Both the position numbers and the translations under genes were made by a program. A DNA stretch of 64,000 bases, taken from positions 1-64,000 of the forward strand of contig JAGEMR010000035.1 in the NCBI GenBank assembly GCA_021030915.1, written 5' to 3'. Source of the DNA: Astrothelium macrocarpum (lineage: Eukaryota > Ascomycota > Dothideomycetes > Trypetheliales > Trypetheliaceae). The notes below the pieces were generated by a model, which was not told the origin of the DNA, did no database searches, and saw nothing but the letters and a program-made list of their open reading frames with translations. Below are positions 34,301 through 47,000 of this stretch, piece by piece; the stretch's first letter is position 1, and every line of letters starts with the position of its first letter.

Positions 34301-35097
34301 AGATGGTGGTCAGATTACTGTATCGTCCGATTTCATCGGCGAGATCCAGAGCCTGCTCGAAACACACATAGAGTCAGATCGCAAAGGCTCCAGCGGCTCT
34401 GAAGAAACAATCAGCGAAGACATGATGTCTCACGCTATTCGCCGCGAACTACGATCATTATCAAGCCAAGGCTTCGAAGTCAAGGACCTGGGCGAGCGAC
34501 GACTCAAGGGCCTTGAGAATCCAGAATATATATATCTGATGTATCCTCATTCACTGGCCTCGCGTCTGGTGATTCAGCAACAACGCGCCGATGCAGAGGC
34601 TGCTGCAGCGAATCAGAACGCCGCTGCTGCTGCTGGCACAAAGACGCGGGACAGCAGGCTGACGTTCGATACGCAGAGTGTGTGGGATCTCTGGAACGTG
34701 AGCTTACGACTCGAGATGCTGTGCAGTACTTTGGAGTGCACAGGCAGCACACAGCTCAAGGCACCGGAGACGGCGTTGCTGGAGAGAATGAAGAATCGTG
34801 GCGGCGAGATCACGGATCGATTCCTGATAAATTTTGTGGAGCATCAGATCAGTCGAATCGAAGTAAGTCCCATATTCTCTATTTATGCCCTTAGTACCAC
34901 ATATCGGAATATGGATTAACATCTTGTCCCAGACATGCATTACAACACTCACCCTCCGCAATCTTGTCCGACCGTTCCGCCAGGGCATGCTCCAGCAAGC
35001 ATGTCCGATGACGGAGATTCTTTCGCAAGTGACGTCTCAACTCACGGAGCTCCAAAATATAAAACAGGGCCTCGATTTCGAGATGGCGCCTGCATAG
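28353..35097 (+). CDS. Adenylate cyclase (RA, LRR, PP2C-like, class III cyclase)
   Basis: Makes cAMP for the PKA pathway (nutrient sensing, development, virulence in many fungi). The four-exon model is 28353-28501, 28669-29350, 29541-34862 and 34933-35097, giving 2105 residues, the usual size for filamentous fungi. Order: Ser/Pro-rich N-terminus (1-590); Ras-association domain (about 599-700, PPYHFRIFRTDSTFATLHVG); leucine-rich repeats (about 720-1360, for example LVSLRLANNKLTKLPKYFG) interrupted by a Ser-rich insert near 1085-1180; PP2C-like domain (about 1405-1660); catalytic domain from about 1720 (ISLVFTDIKNSTLLWE with a metal Asp, YEVKTEGDAFMVAFP with the second Asp, MGVHWGQPVCEVDPVTKRMDY). 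The last exon supplies a C-terminal helix region. The PP2C-like domain appears to lack a metal-binding Asp. Confidence 0.95.
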
Positions 35098-35810
35098 TTC
35101 TTGCGTTGCATCCTCGAACAAGTAGGGCCGAGACCTTTTTCTGTCCCTTCACATTGACGCTTTTCTCTATCCATTCAACCTATCAATCCTTGTCCGGCTT
35201 TGCTTCAAGCTGTCCTTACGTGATTAATCTTGTCATTCTGTTGCTTGTTGGTGTTGATGTGGGCGACGAACTCTGGGTTGTCTGTTCGGAATATAGGCGC
35301 AGAATCGCTGTATGATAGCGGGTGATTGGTGGACATATTCTTCACTGGTTCGGGTTTCTTTCCACTATCAAAGGTGTAGCGCTCTCTTTTTTTACGGTTC
35401 TAAGTTTGGGAAGCTGTTTTCTTGGTGGAAACCGGGAGTGAGAATTGGCGAGGACTACGATTTACGGGACTCATGACGAATGGCGTTGTGGCGAAGTCTT
35501 TTCCTTCATGACCACTTTCACTATGGCCAAGAGAAGATCCAGGTAGCTCATTCAGTCAAAAATTTCACGTGTTCGATTCATGAGTGCCGTATTGATTCGT
35601 TTTGCATGCCCAACAATTCCGGGTATTCACATACTAACAATGATTACTGGAACTTTGAAGGTACACAGATTGATGAATGTATCAATTCGTTGTCATGAAT
35701 ACAAATTGCCCAACTCCAGGCTTCACTCAGGATCCATGTCCTTGGTGAAAGCCAAAGCAAATGCCTCCCATGCAATGCGCCACGTCGATACACTCTTCCA
35801 TTGTAGTCCT
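35098..35810. other. Convergent 3' region between adenylate cyclase and eL42
   Basis: About 710 bases holding the 3' untranslated parts of two converging genes. No further gene or RNA seen. Confidence 0.5.
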
Positions 35811-36571
35811 CTAAAAGACCAAAGCAGCACCCTTTGTCTTCTTGTCACCACTAAATTATCAAATGGTTAGCAAAGGTGACACCTTCCAGTACATGCAAAC
35901 AGAAGAATCACATACCCCAACTCAAAGTGCTTGCACCGCTTCAAAGCTAGCTGTGCCTTTGTCTTGCATGAAGTGCATTCGAGACGCAGCACCACCTTCT
36001 TGGTCGTCTTTGCTTTCTTGTGGAAGACTGGTTTCGTCTGACCTCCGTAACCTGACTGCTTGCGATCATAACGGCGTTTACCTTGCGCGAAGAGCGAGGC
36101 TTTGCCGGCTTTGTACTGGGTGACTTTGTGTTCTGAGTGACACCAAAAGTGTAAGCTAGGGATTCAAAGGCGACTGAGAGCGGTGTTGGGGAACGTACGA
36201 GTATGCTTCTTGCAATCCTTGCCCTTGCAGTATGTTCTGCGCGTTTTTGGTATATTTACCTAGTAAAAGGTAGTTGCATCAGCTTTGTGATCGAGGACAT
36301 GAATAACAGGATGAAGGATCGAATAAAAGCCTTGAAGCCGTGGGTTTTGAGCGATCCAAGAAGGCTAATATGCTTTCTCCTCTATCAGGTGACTCCAGAG
36401 ATGGATCCAGACCGGACAGCCTCTCAGCAAGATGTTCAACCAGAAATTCTAATACTCTTTTGTATTCGTGTCTCAAGTATGAACGGTCGACTGAGATGGC
36501 CGTTCCGTGCCAGTTGTCGCAATCGAGTCAAGTCCAGGTTCCGCCATGAAATCGAACGAAGTACTCACCAT
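35811..36571 (-). CDS. 60S ribosomal protein eL42 (L44/L36a)
   Basis: Large-subunit protein next to the E site. The four-exon model is 36571-36569 (the ATG alone), 36259-36199, 36132-35916 and 35850-35811, giving 106 residues, exactly the family length. Exon 1 is only the start codon, followed by a 309-nt intron (GTGAGT...TAG). The protein begins MVNIPKTRRTYCKGKDCKKH and ends TKGAALVF. The zinc-ribbon cysteines are YCKGKDC and LECTSCKTKAQLALKRC. Proline 56 in GGQTKPVFHKK is the residue whose change gives cycloheximide resistance in several yeasts, so the sensitive form is predicted. Long first introns right after ATG are common in fungal ribosomal protein genes. Confidence 0.97.
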
Positions 36572-36932
36572 TTTGACAATGACTTTGGCGATAATGAAAT
36601 GGGCTCTTGGGGGTGGATAGTCGTTGTCGTCAATAGAGGTTAATGTCAGTCGAATGTGCATATCTCGCTTAGCATTCCTTGTTTACGGAAGAAGTTCGGC
36701 AGTTGGTGGGGTATCCCAGTCAGCTCACGTCTGTTTACCTGCTTTGCCTCCGTCAACTCTCTTACCATCGACTCTGCACCCTCTCTGTTCACTATCGTCG
36801 CTCTCTACTAACAGCCTAAAGACTTTTAGAGCACTTTGTTTGTGGCTCAAGTCTGATCTCGGTTTTCTAATTTTCCTCTATTTTTTTCCGCCTCTGCTGA
36901 ACTCACTGTCATCTAATATTCCATGTTACATC
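36572..36932. promoter_or_regulatory. Shared promoter region of eL42 (-) and HEH (+)
   Basis: 360 bases between divergent start codons. The HEH side is pyrimidine-rich (36740-36900), typical of a fungal leader. The frame upstream of the HEH ATG is open but unlikely to be translated. Confidence 0.5.
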
Positions 36933-39224
36933 ATGGCTGACGATAACTTGGATTATCTTGCGCCTGATTTCGACCCAGCTTCGCTCACAGTCCCTCGCCT
37001 CCGATCAATTCTCGTTGAGCACAACGTTGATTATCCCTCTTCCGCCAAAAAGTCTCAGCTGATTGAACTTTTCAACCAAAATCTGGTACCACAAGCTCGC
37101 AAGTTGCTGAGAGAGCATTCACGTGTCAAGCGATCCTCAAAAGGCATCGAAGATGTCCCATCGAGCCAGGCAAGCACAATAGATGAAGAAGAGGATAGCA
37201 AACGTATGGGACCACCTCCAGTTCCAGATACACCACGAAGAGGAAGTCGCCGGAGAACGACGCCTGTCACTCTGGATGGCTCGACTGACGAAGAGCCTGT
37301 GTCGCGCTCGAGCGCTGGAAGGACACCAGGAAGACCTGCTCGACGAACGTCCAAAAAACAAGCAAAGCCTGTTGATGATGACTCGGGTGTAGATATGGCA
37401 CAAGAGAAGCTAGCCCCGCCAAAACGAGCACGAAAAAGCATTTCACCTGCCATCAAGCAAGAACATTCAGAGCCAGAAATTCGGCACAAGACAGAGACTG
37501 ATGACAGCCCGTTCACCCAGGACAATCCATTTCAGAGTGGAAGCTCGCCAGCTGAGCCCGAACCTCGCGCTGCGAGTGGTGAGAGAAGGCGCAAAACGTT
37601 ACCTTCTGGAGAAACAAAAGAAGTCCGCAGGAAGAGCAAACCAATGCGTCGTTCTGAAGTCGTGCCTGCTAGCTCTAGCGACCAAACTGTCGTTGGTTCT
37701 TCTTCAAGAACAGTCGAGTTACCAGTTGCTCGCATTAAACGTGAGGAGATGGATGAGCCTTCAACCGGCGAAGAGTTCACTCCCGACGAACAGCAAGATC
37801 TCGCTGTTGCGCGAGCCAACAATGACAACAAAGATGTTCTGCCCGCTCGACGACGTCCGCGCTCCACTCAAGCATCATCCTCGGCTCTGAAGCTCGCAAC
37901 ATCCTTAGTGTCGCTCTCCGCCATTCTCGGTTTCGCCTTTGTATGGCGTCAAGAAAAGATTGAAGTGGGCTACTGCGGTATCGGTCGGCCTTCATCTACT
38001 GAAATTCGCGGTATCGATATTCCGGACTGGGCTTCCTATTTACAGCCGCAGTGTGAACCTTGTCCGCCGCATGCATATTGTTCACAAGACCTGGCAACAA
38101 CGTGTGAGACTGATTTCATTCTCCAACCACATCCGCTTTCTCTGGGCGGCTTAGTACCATTACCACCCAGCTGCGAGCCGGATGGAGAGAAAGCTAAACG
38201 AGTACAACTCGTCGTGGACAAGGCTGTTCAGGAACTGAGGGAGCGAAACGCCAAATTCGAGTGCGGCGATCTTGTAGACGAGACGACCGGCAAGCCCGCA
38301 AACAGTCCCGAACTAGATGCAACACAGCTCAAGGCAGAGGTAAGCAGCATGAAGAAGAAGGCAATGAACCAAGAAGAATTCGAGGATCTATGGAGGAGTG
38401 CACTACCAGAAATCATGGGTCGGGATGAAGTCGTCCTCCGCAGTGACGGGTGAGTTCCTTCTATAACCCACCCACATCTCCCCCCACACCAATCCCCACC
38501 CACCAAACCCCCCTCCTCCTCCTCATCCCCCAACGCCCCATTCCTCGCTCAATCCACCAAACACCCATCTAACGCACTAACCCAGATTCGCCGTCACAGA
38601 CCCGACCGACTCCTCCTCCACTCCGCCTCGCACGCCGCCCTCCCCCTCGCCTGCGCCCTCCGACGATCCCTCCGCCTCGCACTGGCGCGACATCTTCGCG
38701 CGCTTCTAGCGCTCCTCATCCTCGCGCTCGCGGGGACCTACGGCCGCGCGCGCGTCCGCACGGGTCGCGCCGACGACCGGCTCGCGCGCCGCCTCGCGTC
38801 CGCCGCGCTCGACCGGCTCGCGCTGCAGGCTGCGTATGCGCGCGATGCCGCCGCCGGCGACGAGGAGCCGTATTTGAGCGTGGCGCAGCTGCGCGATGAT
38901 GTGTTGAGGGATGAGTTCAGTGCGGCGCGGCGGAAGCGCGTGTGGGAGCGGGTGCGTGCGAAGGTGGAGGGGAATGCGAATGTGAGGCCGATGGTGCGGG
39001 AGGCGCGGAATGGCGATGTGAGTCGGGTGTGGGAGTGGGTGGGAGCTGTTGGCGCGATTGAGGAGGGGAGTGGTGGTGGTGGGAGGAGGGAGAGTGGGAG
39101 GAGGAGTCTGGCGTTTGTGGAGAGTCCGGGGGGAGGAGGGGATGAGAGTACGGAGTTGACTGTTGCGAATGGGAGGGGGAAGGGGCCGGTGAAGTGGGAA
39201 GATGAGGCGAGACCGATTTACTGA
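36933..39224 (+). CDS. Inner nuclear membrane protein, Heh/Src1/MAN1 family
   Basis: LEM-like nuclear envelope proteins anchor chromatin (rDNA, telomeres) at the inner nuclear membrane. The two-exon model is 36933-38449 and 38600-39224, giving 713 residues. An HeH/SAP-like domain is at 15-60 (LTVPRLRSILVEHNV, SAKKSQLIELFN). A charged linker with RK-rich NLS-like patches follows. TM1 lies at about 313-335 (LATSLVSLSAILGFAFVW). The lumenal part has paired cysteines (CEPCPPHAYC). TM2 is near 540-556 (LLALLILALAGTYG). A MAN1-type C-terminal domain follows (YLSVAQLRDDVLRDEFS, VEGNANVRPMVREA). I chose the acceptor CACAG at 38595-38599 because only it gives the frame of TM2 and the MAN1 domain. A stronger-looking acceptor 14 nt upstream would truncate the protein. 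Exon 2 is very GC-rich. Confidence 0.9.
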
Positions 39225-40239
39225 GTTCTGGGGTTTGGGGGATGATATACTGATACCCTGTTGGTTTGGCTGCTTGTGTGGGCACAAGTCTCTTTCAGGC
39301 TTGTTATTCCAGTGCCTCTATAGACGGCTGCTTTTCATATGTCTTTGCCTCTGATTCCTTCATGTTTTGGTAAATCTGTATTCTGACATGATTTTTGACC
39401 ATTCCCTTGGCCTCTAACACAGTATATTGGTTGTATCTCCTTGAAAGGCTGTTTCCATCCCAAAAATTTCTCTGGACATGTTCTCTGTTGTCTACCAAGA
39501 GACTTATCTTTTATTTCATCGCCAGGTTTTAATACGGACGGGAAACCAGGAAGCATAGTCATTTGCGACTTCAGCAGCTATTGATCCAGCTTCCAAGAAC
39601 CACTACGTTGTCATGGAAATCAATTTATCTTTGACAGCATATGAAACTTGATGGAGGAGAGGAAATATCGCGTAAGTGATTCATCTCCCAAATATATACA
39701 ATAGAACTGGCAGAGGCCAAACTGATTGTTTATCAAAATCGACAAGTACCTATCATGCTTTAATTTCTTTTTCCAGCGTCACCATATTATCATCCTTGTA
39801 GAGCCTGAAGATGCGGAGTCGAAATATTGTCAAGTATTCATTGCCTTAAGTAATTAATGTTAGTGCCATCTCAGTCGCCTATTTGATCATCATTTAATTT
39901 TACAGCAAGAAGCGACTTTTTTGAGCACTCGATTCGTGGGAGAGACCGCAAGCTCACAATGCCCCATGTCTTTCTAATCAGATCTTAACAGCATTCAATT
40001 CGTTACCTTCCGAAGATCGTCAGCTAGTATCGTAGATTTAGAACAAATAATCACGATTCATCCAAGCACATCGGCAATTGTAATTGGATTGCTCGGACAA
40101 ATATCAATAGTAGCAACAAAGCTAACTGAAAATGACGTAGGCTGTCTTCTGAACCCTCGAGGATTGACTTCAGGCCTCCAACCCTTGACACCACGTAATT
40201 GCAGCGATATATAGGATCACCACTGAAAGATAGAACGTA
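39225..40239. other. Intergenic between HEH and DUF1772 gene
   Basis: About 1 kb of moderately AT-rich sequence downstream of HEH and upstream of the next plus-strand gene. Only short, unremarkable frames. No RNA gene or repeat seen. Confidence 0.5.
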
Positions 40240-41032
40240 ATGGATTCACAACGCGCATACTTTGTCGCACAGCAACTTCCTCTTGGCACGCGCGTCGCGC
40301 AAGTTGTGGGCATGACCACTGCATCCTACCTTGCAGGTATCTCATGTGTTTACAATTTGTTATTGCTGCTTACTGGATTGCTGGGAAACAACTAACCCCT
40401 TCATCGAATAGGATCCTATGTGGCTTCCAGCATTTATGCATGCCCGGCTCTCCTTCATGCATCTCCAGAAGCCCGTGTAAAAGGATGGCGTACCATGTAT
40501 CTAGTTGGTACCAAAACCATACCTTTCATTTCTATAGGAGGAACTCTTGCGTTCGGCTATCTGGCTGCTAAATGTGAGTAGAAGCCATACGTTTCTCGGA
40601 TCCCATTGCTATTTCAATTCTATTCACCAAGTTACCACGTACAGTACCTGCGTAAGCTCAAAATATACTGACAAAGTCGTACGTCTCACTGCAGCATACG
40701 GGGCACGCGTCATTTTCACACTCTACGCCATGTCCAGCGTCTCCACCTTTGCCGTTATTCCCTACACCCTTACCGTGATGAAATCAGTCAACTCCACCCT
40801 CGAGGCCAAGGCCGTGGCATCTACGTCATCTACGGGTCCTTCCAGTCTCGAAGCAGCTGAGAAGGGTACAGGAGCCGAAGAGGAAACGCGGGAGCTCCTG
40901 GCACAGTGGTCACGTTTCAACTTGGGCAGAGCGGTTCTGCAGGGCGTGAGCACGTTATTGGGGCTCTGGGCCATTGTAAGTCGACCGGAAACAATTGCGG
41001 TAGTGGTGCAGGAAGGCTCCACTGTTAATTGA
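40240..41032 (+). CDS. DUF1772 (anthrone oxygenase-like) membrane protein
   Basis: The three-exon model is 40240-40336, 40412-40573 and 40695-41032, giving 198 residues. It begins MDSQRAYFVAQQLPLGTRVA. Hydrophobic spans include GMTTASYLAGSYVASSIYA, KTIPFISIGGTLAFGYLAA, ARVIFTLYAMSSVSTFAV with the family pattern IPYTLTVMKSVNSTLEAK, and a C-terminal LGRAVLQGVSTLLGLWAIV. DUF1772 proteins have four spans; some (HypC type) oxidise anthrones in polyketide pathways, but there is no polyketide gene here, so substrate is unknown. The last acceptor could instead be 18 nt upstream (40676). I preferred 40694 because a CTGAC branch-like site lies at the usual distance. Confidence 0.82.
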
Positions 41033-44000
41033 ACGGCAAGCCGCCTTCGGAAAAATATGCCAAAAGCTTGGCGGGGGGTTAGATAGAGTCCATGGGCAAG
41101 GAAGACTTTGGGCTGGTGAAGTAAAAAATAGATCGGCTGAGAAAGCGCAGTTCGATATCCTGTACTATAAACAACTTCTTCGCTTAATCGCTAAAAGCGC
41201 TTTCGAATGCAAAGCAAGGCTGAAAAGAAAGAGGTCTTCTTGGATGCCTGAGGAACAGCCTCGGGCGTTCCGATACCAGAGTTGCGGCAGATATTACAGA
41301 ATTCATCTTTAAAAATAGCAAAGCACATTGTCAAAAGGATATCGGGATATCAGTGGACCAACGAGGAGCTGAACCGAAAGTGTAGCAAAACAGATATAAC
41401 ATGGGTCGATTGCTAGAAAGAGAATGCTTGCTATGGACGCATTCAGAAAACCATAAAAGCTGTGAAACCCATGGCGCATGCTTCAAGCTTAAAAAGGAAA
41501 TACAATGTTTGCTCGGCGCCGAGTAAGACTTTAAACCTAGATGGGAGCCTTATCAGAAGGGCCAATGGAGATGAACGACGGGAATATCCAACTTCGCATT
41601 CAAGATAGCGAATAGGGAAGAAGGCTTGCACAGCCATCGGCTTCCATGTCCAACACTTGGCTAACGGATTTCTTCCAGAAGATTGCTGCATGAAACGTAT
41701 ATCGTGGTGCGGTCGATGGTGCGGTCGCCGGTGCGGTCGTTGGCATGGCCTTGAAGGTTGTCGAACAGCAAGGGATATTTAAGCTTGTTGGTGTAAGCGA
41801 GCTGAAGGGTCGCATCGTTGGTTCTGTACCCCAGTGTTTGACCACAACGTGAGTTTTAAGCATAATCCTTCTACTAGTTCTAAATGTTCATGAAAAATGT
41901 TGTAAAATGAAATAAAACAGTTTAGGGCTTGTAGAAGATGGGCATGCATGCACAGCCGTTCGTTGGGCTCAGTCGATTCTGACACGAAAGTGGACGGGAT
42001 ACATTGGTCTGCCGTTTCGGACTGATACCTTTCACAAAGCCGAGGGCGAAGGCCTCGCAGTACTCTTGACTCGTCACTGCAAAGGTCCTACCTAAGTTAT
42101 GGGTCTTCTCAATGGCAGCGACGGTCGAAATAGAGTGCTTAAGTAAACGCTGTACCTGCTTTAGGTCATGTAGTCTCACGGTAGTAGAGAGCGACCAGCA
42201 GCGACGGAGAGCAGAAGCTGTCCATCTATTTTACTTGGTTCACGGCAAGCTGCATTGTTCTTCCCAAACGATCAACTTACATCTCATTGCCGATGCGATC
42301 TAGTTGAGTTGGTTCAGAAGCATGACATACGTGCATAGCGCTGCTAAGCGCAGGCGCAGCAGCAATCGCTCAACCATCGCTTTCTCGCATACCTTTCCCA
42401 CAAGTTTTGCGTTCTTCTTTCCTCCTCCTGCCACGAGGCTGTTGATTCAGGAGAACAGTGTCGCAATGGTACGTACCTTTTCTTCTACTCGGATCGACCT
42501 CGGTCAAAAGAGTGGGGGGGTGCCCCCGATAGTGCTGACTGAAATTGATGAGTCTCACCTGCCTTTCTGGAATTGAGTTTATTGCCCACCAGGTGTAGTC
42601 GCTCCCAGCACTGAGGTACGAGGCTTGAAGGCAAAAAATTGCTTGCCGGGGTTGAGACGGGTCGCGATGCGCGCAATCATGCGATTGCTCGAGCAGCCGG
42701 AAAATTCGGTCATCCAGCGATCCCCACCAGATGAAGACCGGCGTGGCCGATGAAGAAGATTGGCAGGCCGATGGCGACGAAAAGTACACAGAGCTACCCC
42801 TCCCTCCGCTCAGCACGCATCCATGTCGACTTTGTGAGCGCGTTCATCAGGTGGCTGGAGGTGTGGCTCCATATATAGAACAGCGGTGAACGGATGAGAC
42901 GGCCGCCCCACCCAGCGTCACTCGACGCTGTTTTGAGTTTCGACCTATATCGAAGTCGCCCTCTGCAGCGGATACGGTCGGCCGAACCTCGTGCAAACAA
43001 AGACGAGCGGGCGCGTGTTTGGCACGGCCGAAACGGGCGATGGAGGGAGCAGACGGCAACGGCAAAGTCTGGAACGCTAGACAATACAGAAACGTCGACG
43101 TTGTACGGGCCTGCGGGACTGGAGGGCGAAGGGTGTGTACCCGTTTTGCGGGGTTCGTGCTACTAGACCTGCTAGACGATGACCTGCAAGGAGGATCTTG
43201 GTGTGGACGCTCGGCGCAGCAGCTGGCCTCAGCGCCGGATTGAGTGGCCTGGCAGCTCCGTCTGGGGCCCCGATAACGGTTGGATTGGGGCTGACCTGAC
43301 GTGTCGGGTCGTGATTGGATCCAGGCCAGACTCGCCGCCAGACTGACGACATCCATTGCCGGATGCAGCGAGCGAGGGCTGCCTCAGCGACGTGTGGCCG
43401 AGGGGGGACTGAGCAGGCCGATGGGCGCGCGACAATGTTTCAAGACGCTGAGGCTGGGTAAAGGCATGTTTGAGGACGTTTCTGTCGCCAAAATGTTGGT
43501 GGACGATCTCGTCCGCAAAGGCCCGGCCAGCGGCAGGCTGCGGGCCTACCGTTGGTTTGGGCTTAGCTCGGGACCTGCCTCTTGCAGCGGCATCACACGC
43601 ATATGCATCCGCGGGAAGCTGCAGCCGCGCTCGCCAATCACCGGCCTTCCCGCTTCGGCAAAAATCGCATTGCTGCGGGAAGGGAGCAGCTGCAGGAACG
43701 ACGATCGCCTGCACATGTGCACCGACAATCAATGCACCATCGACTCTACACACCAGACCAGACCAGACGAGACGAGACGAGACGCGACGACATGAACTGT
43801 TCTCGACCTTGAAACAGGTGACCGGCTTTGACGAGATAGATTGATAGCTGCCCTGATGGGACCGGAGAGCTCTCTTTCCTCTCCTCTCGCCTTCCCAAGA
43901 CTTCCTTCCGACAGCCTGTCGACAACTGTTGGTCGACCCAGCAACCAACAGGAGCAGGACCCCTCTGACGTTCTCTGACTCAGTCGTGCATCAAAGCAAA

Positions 44001-47000
44001 AAGTACTCCGTACCTCGTATGCTGCCAGCTGCACGCCTTCAACTGCTTGGAATTGAGCAAATCGGCTCTTCGTGTAGTTTGCCAGCATTCCACGTGCGCC
44101 AATGCACGCAGTGCTGCATCCAAGTAAGGGTGTATCCGACCAAGATTGCTGTGAGACGTGCTGCCCACGCGATGTCTGACTGCCACAGCTCGATGAGCCG
44201 TTCAAAGGTGCAGGATCATACTTTGGACGGACGTGTTGCTTGAGAGAGAAATGCATTGTCCCACCCTGTTGTACAAGACATGTACACTGATGTGGTATGC
44301 TCCTAGAAGTTGAGACAAATGAGAATGACTTGCAACCTACGTATCTCCGCAATAGCTCCTTGCGGAGATATTTCCCCAACAAGTAATCCTCGGGGCCAGT
44401 GCAAACTCCACAGTCGTGTAAAAATCCAGACAACCGTCAAGATGGAGCAAAGCAAACATGGTATGAAAATGCATTGGCTTTCGACATGGCAAAACGAGGC
44501 ATGTTCTCGCGACAATACTACCTTTTGTGATTCTAAACGCGCCGCGTGCTTTCCAAGCCCACCCACGCCCGTGGATTCGCGAGAACAAGTGACTTTGAGC
44601 TGATGTTACCGTGGAATGAAGGATGCCCACACGATGGACCCAAAAGCCAAACGGCTAGTTTTTCAAGGTATGACCGCTAGCAGAGTTAATTGACCGAACT
44701 GGCGGCGTCGTCGTCGTGGTGAGAGTTTGTGGCAACCAAAGAGCAAATGCTTGCTAGTGGAACGGAAAATTAATCGAGCAGATTTTTGGGATGGTAGAGA
44801 CTACCCTTCTGTGCAATGTTCTCCCAAGGTATCTACTACTTGTTCGCGTGGAATTGGTGTTGGACAATTTTGTTTTGAGGCACCCCTGGCACGCTAAACT
44901 TTGATCGCCGTTGATGATCTCCCAGTCTTACTGACATGATAGGAACTAGGAAAATTTTGACACTCTGGTAGTCAGGGCGCCAGGCATACTCGTTCTGACA
45001 CGCTTGTTGCACCCGTTTTCGTCTATCCTTCCTCTAGTCACACTTGTCGATTGTCGTCGCGAATTGACTCGCGCTCCAGCGGCGATTGGCGTAGTGCTAC
45101 ATCTCTAGAGGTGGCGATGGTCGGCCGACTGTGACGTTCCACATCGCGAACGCTTCGCCCGCTGATTGGATGGCCTGTTGATGGAGCTCGAGATGCCCGG
45201 AAGTCGTGGCAAGGCAATCCCGGCTAGACTAATCTGGGGAGCTTTATCGGATAAGCGTGCCAAGAAGATTGGCGTCAAGCCCCCTTGAGCAAGGCCACCA
45301 GTCTCCGTAGCTCGTACAGGACGGAGAGTGGAGAGCAAGCTTGCCATCACCGACGAGCTATCCTGGCTCGTTGGTGAATCTTTGCTCATTCCTGACTCGA
45401 CCCTGCGCGCGACATCAAGCCCCTGCCGGTGCGATTTTCGTGAGTCGCCCGATCGCGCATTCTCCGGCCTGGCTGGCGGCGAAGCCTTGCGGTATCTTGC
45501 CGTCCACCTACTTTCCAGAATAATGACCTGCCCCAAGATGGAGTCTGCTTAATTTCGCAATGGGCGCCCCGATTGACTCGATTGGGGTAGCTAGCGTAAT
45601 TTCTTTTTTTTCTCTCTCTCCCTCTCGTTTACCCCCATTCATGTGCCGGTCGTCCATGACCAACGGCCAGCCTGGTTTCGTCTGCAATCATCTGATTATC
45701 ATACAATCCTGCTTCCCCCTCCAGACTGTGGCTAGGCCGAATGCTGCCTAATCGGCCGAAAGAGGGAGAGACTAGGAAGTCTGCTGCCGCGCGCCTGGCA
45801 AGCTTTTTTGCTTTTCTTTTACGTTGGTTCTCGCTCAGAGAAACCCGGTCCCTAGAATCGCTAGACATCGTTTATCTGCGTTTCGGAACATGGGCTTTTG
45901 CCGGGATCCAACCACATTTCCATCTAAGATTGACATGATCTGGCGGTAGAGTTTAGACGATCGGTCATGCTGAAAATGTACGAGGTCGGTCGCCGGCCAG
46001 TTTTGGTGACCTCAGGGCTTTTTCTTTCCTGGAGTAGCAACCCTCCCCCATCCCCCCTCCCCTGGTCATAACAGTCCAGGTTCCCAACAAAAGTGCTTTT
46101 TCCATAGATTGTAATGAAGCTAGAGACCTAGTCCGACATCTGTGAAGATGAGGATTGAGTAGTAAGCCATGGCAGAGGGCACGATAGCCGTTTCCCATGC
46201 CCTAAGACTTGGCCAGTCCGTAATTGGCTGGGCCAGCCGTGCCAGTGGTGTGTGCCCTGCTTGGTGAGGGTCTCTGCTCGCGGCAACGAGTGGCTGTGGT
46301 TGATTAGCCGCTAAATGATGCTCACGCTGGCTGTCCATTTGCTCCAACGGTAAGCCAGGACGGTGTAGGCCAGTTGCGGCGATTGGCCTCGCTTGAGTGC
46401 ATGCGAGCCCCCTGCCCGCAGAATCTTGCTGCAGCCCAGAAGCACGCAACGGCTCGACTGCTCGCTGGCTTTGCACGGGACTCTGAATCTGTCTCGTTCG
46501 GGGTCGTCTCTCAGCCGCCACACTCGATTCCCCACCAGGCCCTGGTCCCCCCTTGGCGCCGGTGGCAGGCCATAGATCCCCGTCGACCCGGCCGTGCGCC
46601 CCCGTCGCTGCTGGGCTGCGTGGCCAGGTCAGGACGAAGGCTGGCCGGATTAGGCAGAGCGGGAGCTGCATCCACTCGTCCAGAGGCCCCCAGCGCAGCA
46701 GTCGAGAGGCCCGGAAGGGCTGGCATCTGCCGTCGCTCCAACAGCGGCCGCTGTACGTGAGCTGAGCAGCCCTTGCAACACTCGCGCCGTCCCGCACACG
46801 CAGCCTGAGACCGATAGCCTTTGTCAGGAGGAGAACGAGAGAGAGAGAGAGAGCCCCCGGCCGCACCAGCAACGGCATCGCAGCGGCTTGTGCGGTGACC
46901 AAGCTCTCACTCCATCCCATCCCATCCCATCCCATCCCAGGCGCCCTCTCGTCCAGCGTGGTCCCAGTCGCAGGCCCAGTCACCCAGTCACCCGTCAGTC

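Noticed and set aside
42370..42816. 148-codon minus-strand frame, with an ATG-GTACGT on the plus strand at about 42466 that looks like a ribosomal-protein-style first exon
   Set aside because: No acceptor gave a sensible protein: the best acceptor (CACCAG) is followed by an immediate in-frame TAG. The minus frame has no known motif.
43229..43948. 239-codon minus-strand frame
   Set aside because: It starts at TTG, has Arg/Ala/Pro-rich composition typical of GC-rich chance frames, overlaps other long frames on both strands, and shows no family motif.
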